In this document: piece by piece, positions 1 through 5,916 of the stretch
Layout: each line of letters begins with the position of its first letter
How positions within the stretch are numbered: the stretch's first letter is position 1
Assembly: GCA_019412865.1 (NCBI GenBank)
Contig: DXOJ01000369.1
Coordinates: 1-10,665 of the forward strand
Direction: 5' to 3'
Length of the DNA stretch: 10,665 nt
From: Bacteroides sp.
GTDB lineage: Bacteria > Bacteroidota > Bacteroidia > Bacteroidales > Bacteroidaceae
Translations under genes and position numbers: made by a program
Notes under the pieces: generated by a model
Database searches by the model: none
Told to the model about the DNA's origin: nothing
What the model saw: only the letters and a program-made list of their open reading frames with translations

Positions 1-94
1 AAGAGAGTTTGGATTACTTTTTCAATTTTCAGGAAAAGATACCTGAGTAGTTACGGAAAAAGAACGAGAAGTTAATTTATTGTTAAACGGAATA

Positions 95-419
95 AGAGAT
101 TAGGATATTAGCATAGAATACGTGGGAATCTCTCACCTTCGTCCGTTCCGTGTTCAAGGCCTTCGCAATGCCAACTATCGGGAACGAACAACGCAGAAAG
201 CCCACGCCGATATGTACAACACCCGTAGCCTCCCTTTGTTTTCCAAAGTGAGGCACGGATGTATATAAATACACATCAGGAGGACGTCTTTGTTGCTGTT
301 AGTCATTCCGATAGGTCAAAGTTTGCGAAGTTCTGAACACAAATGACAAACGCTTGTAAACGTCTTCTCAATATAAACGTCTCTCCCTCGCCACCCGGAG
401 GCTTTCTGCGGAAGAGACC
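95..419 (-). ncRNA. Candidate structured non-coding RNA, about 320 nt
   Basis: No protein family is recognisable here, but the minus strand folds well. Helix I pairs 379-387 with 410-418, starting where transcription from the promoter at 424-431 should begin. Helix III is a long hairpin, 219-226/255-262 continuing as 228-232/250-254 and 234-238/244-248, with a 5-nt loop. Helix IV pairs 141-149 with 181-189. A possible terminal stem pairs 95-101 with 127-133. An alternative hairpin II (258-265/270-277) excludes the base of helix III. All four non-Watson-Crick positions in helices I to IV (385/412, 263/272, 222/259, 143/187) are G-U on the minus strand but A-C on the plus strand, which argues for minus-strand RNA. 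An 11-bp exact match pairs 192-202 with 400-410. Motifs of tmRNA, RNase P RNA and SRP RNA were looked for and not seen. It may belong to a described Bacteroidales RNA motif such as Bacteroidales-1, but I cannot confirm this. The 3' end is uncertain because no U-tract follows. Confidence 0.62.
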
Positions 420-423
420 GTTG

Positions 424-431
424 CAAATGTA
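424..431 (-). promoter_or_regulatory. Bacteroidota-type -7 promoter element for the candidate RNA
   Basis: On the minus strand this reads TACATTTG followed by C, an exact match to the Bacteroidota -7 consensus TAnnTTTG. A T-run lies just upstream, and a degenerate -33 (TTTC instead of TTTG) lies about 20 bp further up near 450. The predicted transcription start, 5 to 8 nt downstream, falls at about 416-419, which is exactly the first base pairs of helix I of the candidate RNA. That positional agreement raises confidence in both. Confidence 0.6.
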
Positions 432-597
432 TAAAAAAATACGGTTGGAAATGGTAATGTGAATCAGAAACTTTTTGAATGCAGGTTGTTTTGCCCTCTT
501 TTTGCCCTTTACCAGGCGAAATGCGGTTGCACTGGCATCTTGTAAGAAAGAGGAGGGATCTTTCAATTTTGGGCACGAAACGGGCTTTAAACTACAA

Positions 598-633
598 AAG
601 CCGGGGCATAATACCTCGGCTTATATTTTTTTT
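598..633 (+). terminator. Hairpin terminator with U-tract, possibly bidirectional
   Basis: On the plus strand, 598-606 (AAGCCGGGG) pairs with 614-622 (CCTCGGCTT) around a 7-nt loop. The stem has 9 bp with one G-U, and T-rich sequence up to 633, including eight consecutive Ts, follows it. On the minus strand the same stem, with an A-C mismatch in place of the G-U, is followed by a weaker T-rich stretch (TTTTGTAGTTT), so it could also end the deacetylase transcript about 100 nt after its stop codon. No plus-strand gene that would need the stronger orientation is visible in the window. Confidence 0.6.
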
Positions 634-690
634 CTTATCAGGGAGCTTTTTTATTCATCAGAAACCTTTTCTTTCTTATCAGGAAGCTCT
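631..690. repeat. Three degenerate 20-bp tandem units
   Basis: Units at 631-650, 651-670 and 671-690 share the pattern TTTCTTATCAGGRAGCTTTT. The 17-bp core at 631-647 and 672-688 differs at one position; the middle unit is more divergent. The cluster sits between the terminator hairpin and the stop codon of the deacetylase gene. I know of no function for it. Confidence 0.45.
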
Positions 691-721
691 GCTCTTTTCG
701 AAGTTTCTGTTTTTTCAAAGA

Positions 722-1336
722 TTATAACACCTTGAATTCATAACCTTCCTCTTTCAGGAACTCGATGGCACGGGGAAGTGCGTATTGCAGGTTACCGTTA
801 TTCCATGACTTCAGCGAATCGTGGAAAGTGATGATAGAACCGTTTCGTGCATAGCGTTTCACGTTGTTCAGCACTTGTTCCGGGCGCATCCGCTTACTGT
901 AATCGCGGGTCACGAGATCCCACATAATGATGCGGTAATGATAGCGCAACGTATAATACTGCCTGAATCCCATGTGTCCGTGTGGTGGACGGAAGAGATC
1001 GGAATGAATAATATCATCTACCTTTCTGGCATTTGCCAGGTAATCCGGATTGGAATATTCAAATCCACGGATGTGGTTGAAAGTATGGTTACCGATGCGG
1101 TGTCCGTGCTCTACCACCATCCGGTATTCATCCGGGTGTTTGCGTATATTGTCGCCTACCATGAAAAAGGTAGCTTTAATATGATGCTTTTCCAGTATTT
1201 CCAGTACCCAGGGAGTTACTTCGGGGATGGGGCCGTCGTCGAAAGTCAGATAGACTGCCCGCTCATTCGGGTCCATCCGGAAGATAGCTTGTGGATACAA
1301 CGCCCGGAAAAGCCAAGGTGGTTGTTCTATAAACAT
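722..1336 (-). CDS. Polysaccharide deacetylase, NodB/CE4 fold
   Basis: A 204-residue protein that is essentially one NodB homology domain, the fold of metal-dependent carbohydrate de-N-acetylases acting on peptidoglycan, chitin-like or other N-acetylated glycans. Visible motifs in order: TFDDGP at 31-36 (catalytic base D33, metal ligand D34), NHTFNH at 83-88 (metal ligands H84 and H88), RPPHG at 116-120 (family usually RPP followed by an aromatic residue and G; H119 here), WD at 139-140, and TFHD at 170-173 with the probable catalytic acid H172. All catalytic positions are kept, so it should be active. No signal peptide or membrane anchor is seen, so the site of action is unclear. The ATG at 1336 gives the N-terminus expected for this Bacteroidota subgroup (MFIEQPPWLF). 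It lies 108 bp after the DUF2723 gene and may be co-transcribed with it. The substrate cannot be inferred. Confidence 0.93.
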   Translation of the reverse strand: MFIEQPPWLFRALYPQAIFRMDPNERAVYLTFDDGPIPEVTPWVLEILEKHHIKATFFMVGDNIRKHPDEYRMVVEHGHRIGNHTFNHIRGFEYSNPDYLANARKVDDIIHSDLFRPPHGHMGFRQYYTLRYHYRIIMWDLVTRDYSKRMRPEQVLNNVKRYARNGSIITFHDSLKSWNNGNLQYALPRAIEFLKEEGYEFKVL

Positions 1337-1350
1337 GAGAGTCTGTGTTT

Positions 1351-1436
1351 TGAAGTATTAGGAAATAAGTATTAAGTATTATACCTTACGGAAAACATGC
1401 CGGAAGCTACGTTAATACTTAATACTTATTACTTCA
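1351..1436. repeat. 18-bp perfect inverted repeat with an outer 6-bp arm
   Basis: AATAAGTATTAAGTATTA at 1364-1381 is the exact reverse complement of 1413-1430, with a 31-nt spacer. An outer pair, TGAAGT at 1351-1356 and ACTTCA at 1431-1436, extends the dyad after an asymmetric bulge. The arms are themselves built of 7-bp TTAATAC/TAAGTAT units. It lies between the DUF2723 stop and the deacetylase start. It would form a strong but AT-rich hairpin in the mRNA; no U-tract follows, so it is not a classic intrinsic terminator. Confidence 0.8.
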
Positions 1437-1444
1437 TACCTAAA

Positions 1445-4400
1445 TTATTTCCCTTTCATTCTCGTCACGTACTCGTTGTATAGCTGATCGAGTTGCGTAG
1501 AGTAATGTTTTGCGAGTTCTTCTGATTTGTATTTTTCCATTAGGCGGACTTCGGCGTCAAGCAAACTGGCGTTGTACACGAAGTTTTCGCTGGCAATGGC
1601 AAGCTGGTTATCGTTCAGGCTAAGATACCAGATCATGTATTCGAGCGACTTGTTGGCAAGCTCGTCGATAATCTTGTTGGCTTTCTCGTTCTGTCCCAGT
1701 TGATAATAAGACTCTGCCATTTGGAAGGCGCCATTTGCCCAGTCATACGGTACGTTGATTGCCGGAATCATCTTTTCGGCGTAATCGAGTGCAGCGAGTG
1801 CCTTGTCCTTCTTACCTTCTTTGATAAGCTGTCCTACGAGCTGCGTGAAGATACGGCGGTGCGTGTAGCACATACGCATCACGTTCTCGTCGATGTAGAT
1901 ACCCGGCTTGTCGATACCGCCGAACTTGAACTTGTTCATCAGGTTGTCGTACATCTTTTCACTGTCGATCTTGCTGTCCAGTTTGTCCGTATCGAACGGA
2001 GTGAAGCGGTAGGCGAGACCCTCCTGTGTGAAGTGGTTGCCCATGCCCAGATGGTTTTCGCTTCCTACGGTGATTGCCATATAGATAGGACGTTCCCAGT
2101 TAGCGTTGGCAAGCATTTCGAGCATCATCAGCTCACTCTTGTAGAGGGCGCGTTTCGGGTTGCCGTTGGCGTCTCTAAGGGTGATTGTCATGTATTCGGG
2201 GATAGAGTCGCCCAGAGCTTCCGGTATTTTCATGCCGGAGCGGCGTACGGCTTCCTTATCTATCTTCATGACGATGCTGTCCGTAGGGATGAGCGGAAGT
2301 TGTATCTCTTTTCCTGTCTTCTTGAGAAGTTCTTTCAATTGGTCGTTCTTGCCAAGCATCCAGCGGTTGATGATTTCCTTCAGTTCATAAGGATTCTCAC
2401 CGAAGATGGAGTGAACGAGCGACAATATGGTAGTGTCTCCCTGTGCAGCCAATTCGTTTGCCTGTTTGAAATAGCTGTCGATAAGAGCCTTCATTTCCGG
2501 ACGGATAGAGATATATTCGTTTTGTCCTTCCACGTATTCCACACGGTCCCAAGTGATAGGGAGTGACGGAGAATCGTAGGCCGGACGTTTCATCTGGTCG
2601 ATATACCAGTCGGTTTGCAGGTAACTTAAGTTACAGGTACGGGCATCCGTGCGGAAACCTTCCGTTTCCTGATTGTACCACAATGGGAAGGTATCGTTAT
2701 CACCATTGGTGTAGATAATCGGGTTGCCTTCTTCCTGCAAAGTCATCAGGTAGTTCTGTCCGAAGTCGCGGGCAACGAAGCGTCCGCTGCGGTCGTGGTC
2801 ATCCCATGTCTGTCCCGCCATCTGGATGGGGACGAACAAACAGAGCACAGAAGCCAGAACGGCTGCCGGAAGTTCCTGCATCTTGGCATAATCCCGCAAC
2901 ATACGGATGATGCCTGCCACTCCCATACCTACCCAGATAGCAAAGGCGTAGAACGAACCGGCATACGCATAGTCTCGTTCACGGGGTTGCGCAGGAGTTT
3001 GGTTGAGGTAGAGTACGATAGCGATACCTGTCATAAAGAACAGGAAGAATACCACCCAGAATTGCTGGATGCCTCGCTGGCTATGGTAAGCCTGCCAGAA
3101 GAGTCCGATCAAACCGAGAATCAGCGGCAGACAGTAGAATACATTATGACCTTTATTGTTTTTGAGATCTTGCGGAAGCAATTCCTGGTTACCTACCAGC
3201 AGGTTGTCGATAAACGGAATACCGGTGATCCAATTGCCGTGCTCGATTTCTCCGCTACCCTGTATGTCATTCTGCCGTCCGGCAAAGTTCCACATGAAGT
3301 AACGCCAGTACATGAAGTTCAACTGGTAGGAGAAGAAGAATTTGATATTTTCCCATTGGGTAGGCATGTTTACCATCACCATTTCTCCACACTGGTCATA
3401 AGGAACGTCATATCCCTTGATGTCCACCCATTGTTTGTAGAGCGGTGCGTGTGACGAACTGTACATACGCGGGAAAAGCATATTCTGTGCATATTCGTAT
3501 TCCACACGTCCGGGAAGTTCGATATAAGAGTCTTTTTCGTCGGGCGAAGTCTTTTCCTTGCGGACAAACTTGCTTCCTGCTTCCGACTGGCGCGGGATGC
3601 AATATCCGTCTTTTACATCGAGTGCCACTTTCGAAGAGAAGGCAGGACCGTAGAAAAGCGGGCGGGTTCCGTATTGTTCACGACCGAGATATTCGCCCAG
3701 TGTGAATATATCTTCCGGTGAGTTCTGGTCCATCGGAGTGTTGGCAGTAGAACGGATAACGATCAGTGCATAAGAAGAATATCCGATTACGATCATCATG
3801 GTGCACAGCAAAGCCGTGTTCATGGTGCGGGCGGTGATACGCCATCTCTCTTTGATCTTGGCCTGTACACTCGGAGCGAGGTAAAGTCCCAGTGCGGCGA
3901 TCACCAAAATACCGATGATGATACTGCTGGCTCCGTGTCCGTAGAACGGGATACCCAGTAGAGCAATCGTCAGGATAAAGGAGATAGCCATGCGTGTTTT
4001 GCTCTTTTCGGTATAGCTTTCGTATACGCCCCAGATTAGAGCGGCTGCAAGCAGGATGATGTAAACCACTACACCTGAATTGAACGACATTCCGAGTCCG
4101 TTGACAAACAACAGCTCAAACCAGCCGCCTACTTTCACAATACCCGGTACGATGCCGTATAGCACAGCAGCAACGAGCACCATTGAACCGCAGAGAGCGA
4201 TTAACGAACCTTTGGCAGTAGCGTTTGGAGTTTTCTTGTAGTAGTATACCAATACGATGGCGGGCAGACAAAGCAGGTTCAGCAGGTGGACACCGATACT
4301 TAATCCCGTCAGATAGGCGATGAGGATAATCCAGCGGTCGCTATGAGGCTGGTCGGCCACGTCTTCCCATTTCAAAATCAACCAGAAAACGACAGCGGTA

Positions 4401-4858
4401 AACAGGGAGGAGAAGGCATATACTTCACCTTCTACAGCGGAGAACCAGAATGTGTCACTGAACGTATAGACCAGTGCACCCACCAGTCCGCTACCCATAA
4501 TCGTGATAAGCTGTCCTTTGGTGATATTGTTTTCGTCAGTGATAATCAATTTGCGTACCAGATGGGTGATGCTCCAGAAAAGGAACAAGATACAGGCACC
4601 GCTCATCAGGGCGCTCATGTAGTTCACCATTTTCGCAACGGTTGTTACGTCGGAAGCAAATTGAGTAAACAGGTTCGCCATCAGCATGAAGAAAGGTGCG
4701 CCGGGCGGGTGTCCGACTTCCAGTTTATAGCCGGTGGTTATGAACTCCGGGCAATCCCAGAAACTTGCGGTTGGTTCTATTGTCAGGCAGTAGACGGTTG
4801 CCGCAATGATGAATGTAAGCCAACCCATAAGGTTGTTTACGGTTCTGTACTGTTTCAT
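1445..4858 (-). CDS. DUF2723 membrane protein, probable GT-C (GT117-type) glycosyltransferase
   Basis: A protein of 1137 residues. I place the start at ATG 4858 (MKQYRTVNNL) rather than the in-frame GTG two codons upstream. The N-terminal part, about residues 10-370, is a multi-helix membrane domain carrying the DUF2723 signature: EPTASFWDCPEF at 28-39 and GHPPGAP at 49-55. D35 and E38 are candidates for the acidic pair used by GT-C enzymes. A large loop follows, then a second hydrophobic block at about 570-680 containing NQTPAQPRERDYAYAG. The soluble C-terminal half includes NGDNDTFPLWYNQE near 716 and helical, TPR-like repeats around 1020-1100. Human TMEM260 shares DUF2723 and is a protein O-mannosyltransferase, so a role in glycosylating envelope proteins is a reasonable inference, not something the sequence shows. 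The gene has its own promoter and a deacetylase gene downstream. Confidence 0.9.
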   Translation of the reverse strand: MKQYRTVNNLMGWLTFIIAATVYCLTIEPTASFWDCPEFITTGYKLEVGHPPGAPFFMLMANLFTQFASDVTTVAKMVNYMSALMSGACILFLFWSITHLVRKLIITDENNITKGQLITIMGSGLVGALVYTFSDTFWFSAVEGEVYAFSSLFTAVVFWLILKWEDVADQPHSDRWIILIAYLTGLSIGVHLLNLLCLPAIVLVYYYKKTPNATAKGSLIALCGSMVLVAAVLYGIVPGIVKVGGWFELLFVNGLGMSFNSGVVVYIILLAAALIWGVYESYTEKSKTRMAISFILTIALLGIPFYGHGASSIIIGILVIAALGLYLAPSVQAKIKERWRITARTMNTALLCTMMIVIGYSSYALIVIRSTANTPMDQNSPEDIFTLGEYLGREQYGTRPLFYGPAFSSKVALDVKDGYCIPRQSEAGSKFVRKEKTSPDEKDSYIELPGRVEYEYAQNMLFPRMYSSSHAPLYKQWVDIKGYDVPYDQCGEMVMVNMPTQWENIKFFFSYQLNFMYWRYFMWNFAGRQNDIQGSGEIEHGNWITGIPFIDNLLVGNQELLPQDLKNNKGHNVFYCLPLILGLIGLFWQAYHSQRGIQQFWVVFFLFFMTGIAIVLYLNQTPAQPRERDYAYAGSFYAFAIWVGMGVAGIIRMLRDYAKMQELPAAVLASVLCLFVPIQMAGQTWDDHDRSGRFVARDFGQNYLMTLQEEGNPIIYTNGDNDTFPLWYNQETEGFRTDARTCNLSYLQTDWYIDQMKRPAYDSPSLPITWDRVEYVEGQNEYISIRPEMKALIDSYFKQANELAAQGDTTILSLVHSIFGENPYELKEIINRWMLGKNDQLKELLKKTGKEIQLPLIPTDSIVMKIDKEAVRRSGMKIPEALGDSIPEYMTITLRDANGNPKRALYKSELMMLEMLANANWERPIYMAITVGSENHLGMGNHFTQEGLAYRFTPFDTDKLDSKIDSEKMYDNLMNKFKFGGIDKPGIYIDENVMRMCYTHRRIFTQLVGQLIKEGKKDKALAALDYAEKMIPAINVPYDWANGAFQMAESYYQLGQNEKANKIIDELANKSLEYMIWYLSLNDNQLAIASENFVYNASLLDAEVRLMEKYKSEELAKHYSTQLDQLYNEYVTRMKGK

Positions 4859-4902
4859 TAGCACTATCGTAGTTTATTCGTTAAAAACAAATTATGAGGT
4901 CG

Positions 4903-4910
4903 CAAAGATA
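4903..4910 (-). promoter_or_regulatory. Bacteroidota-type -7 element for the DUF2723 gene
   Basis: The minus strand reads TATCTTTG followed by C, matching TAnnTTTG. It lies 45 bp upstream of the chosen ATG at 4858, giving a leader of about 35-40 nt. A clean -33 TTTG is not present; T-rich sequence lies at the right distance. This suggests that the DUF2723 gene starts its own transcript, separate from the zinc-transport genes upstream. Confidence 0.55.
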
Positions 4911-5020
4911 GTGATTTGTAAGGATAATGAGGAAGAAAGTAAGAAATATTAAGTAACAAAGGGGTGATTTACTATCTCTTTCACTCTTCCGGGAGGCAGC
5001 AGAGAGGGAAGATACATTTT

Positions 5021-5042
5021 AAAACAAGATAGCCGGATATCT
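5021..5042 (-). terminator. Weak possible terminator after the ATPase gene
   Basis: On the minus strand a short stem pairs 5038-5042 with 5027-5031 (AGATA/TATCT, 6-nt GC-rich loop) and is followed by TGTTTT. It lies about 15 nt after the znuC-like stop codon. Five AU-rich base pairs are marginal, so this is only suggestive. The rest of the 178-bp spacer shows no gene. Confidence 0.25.
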
Positions 5043-5057
5043 ATATAAAGTCTATGT

Positions 5058-5879
5058 TTAATGATGGTGATGATGCTCTCCTAAAACCCGGTGAGGCAAT
5101 GTACCGTGTCCCAATAGCTCGATAGGGCAGTTGAAGTTCCTTTCCAGCCATTCGGTAGTGACGCCTGTATCCGGATGGTAATCCAGCGTTTCGTTGACAC
5201 AAGCGATGGATTTTACTTGTTGTAGCACGGTACCGATATCATGGCTGACAAGGATGATGGCACACCCTTTATTGATTTCAGCCAATAACTCATAAAGACG
5301 CGCTTCGAAACGCTTGTCGATATACGTGCTGGGCTCATCGAGAATCAATACCGCAGGGTCGGAGATGATGGCGCGTCCCAACAGGGCACGTTGCAGTTGT
5401 CCGCCGCTTAATTGTCCGATAGAACGGTGTTCGAGGCCTTCGAGCCCCATGCGGGAAATAATCTGTCTGCCTTTCTCCTTCTGTTCGGGAGTGAATCGGG
5501 AAGTGAGTGACTTTTGTATGCTCAATCCGGATAGAATCACTTCTTCCACGGAAATAGGAAACTTCCGGTCTATGGTGCTGTATTGAGGCAGATAACCGAG
5601 GAGGGGAGAGGATTTTGCGGAAGAACTTTGCCGGGAACTTTTGGCAGATGGTTTTGCAGAAGTCTCTTCAGGGGTCTCTTCAGGTGTATGGAATATAATT
5701 TCCCCTCCCGTTGGCTTCAACAGACCGAGGATGCACTTTATAAGCGTTGTTTTGCCGCCTCCGTTCGGACCTATAATACCTAGAAAATCCCGTTCGTAGA
5801 TGCTTAGATTAACATCGTGAAGAACAATGCGGCCGTCATATCCGGCAGAAAGATTCTTTATTTCGATTATTGGTTTCAT
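5058..5879 (-). CDS. znuC: ZnuC-like zinc/metal ABC transporter ATPase with His5 tail
   Basis: A 273-residue cytoplasmic nucleotide-binding subunit of a metal-uptake ABC transporter. Motifs: Walker A GPNGGGKT at 37-44, Q-loop YLPQ at 96-99, signature LSGGQ at 157-161, Walker B VLILDEP at 177-183, and H-loop SH at 212-213. The ATG at 5879 (MKPIIEIKNL) gives the normal family N-terminus. A longer reading from a TTG would run into the preceding gene and add an unrelated basic stretch. Two oddities are present. A low-complexity insert at about 65-91 is rich in Ser, Lys, Glu and Pro and includes a TPEE duplication, between Walker A and the Q-loop where relatives have only a short link. The protein also ends in GEHHHHH, a natural histidine tail that could bind zinc. 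It starts 37 bp after the binding-protein gene, which supports zinc as substrate. The usual permease is not next door. Confidence 0.9.
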   Translation of the reverse strand: MKPIIEIKNLSAGYDGRIVLHDVNLSIYERDFLGIIGPNGGGKTTLIKCILGLLKPTGGEIIFHTPEETPEETSAKPSAKSSRQSSSAKSSPLLGYLPQYSTIDRKFPISVEEVILSGLSIQKSLTSRFTPEQKEKGRQIISRMGLEGLEHRSIGQLSGGQLQRALLGRAIISDPAVLILDEPSTYIDKRFEARLYELLAEINKGCAIILVSHDIGTVLQQVKSIACVNETLDYHPDTGVTTEWLERNFNCPIELLGHGTLPHRVLGEHHHHH

Positions 5880-5916
5880 CGTTGGAAATGGCTTGATGGG
5901 TTCTTTCTTTATACGT

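Noticed and set aside
3..50. Plus-strand frame open from the left edge to a TAG (ESLDYFFNFQEKIPE)
   Set aside because: Fifteen codons from the edge look protein-like but are too few to separate from chance; the preceding sequence would decide.
122..136. Small hairpin GTGGGA/TCTCAC as part of the RNA
   Set aside because: Its imperfect position is G-U on the plus strand but C-A on the minus strand, against the trend of the other helices; the stem 95-101/127-133 uses the same bases better.
95..419. Identity as 6S RNA, tmRNA, RNase P RNA or SRP RNA
   Set aside because: No tRNA-like end, no GAGGAAAGTCC-type core of RNase P, no SRP tetraloop motif, and it is too long and branched for 6S.
83..566. 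Short minus-strand reading frames of 63 to 87 codons at the left end
   Set aside because: They overlap each other in different frames within the highly structured segment, have no recognisable family or conserved start context, and are better explained by the RNA.
475..735. Plus-strand reading frames of 82 to 86 codons
   Set aside because: They run through the terminator hairpin, the T-tract and the repeat cluster, and their composition is not protein-like.
1700..2566. 288-codon plus-strand frame antisense to the DUF2723 gene
   Set aside because: Shadow of the well-supported minus-strand gene; its His/Val-rich composition reflects codon complementarity and no family is recognisable.
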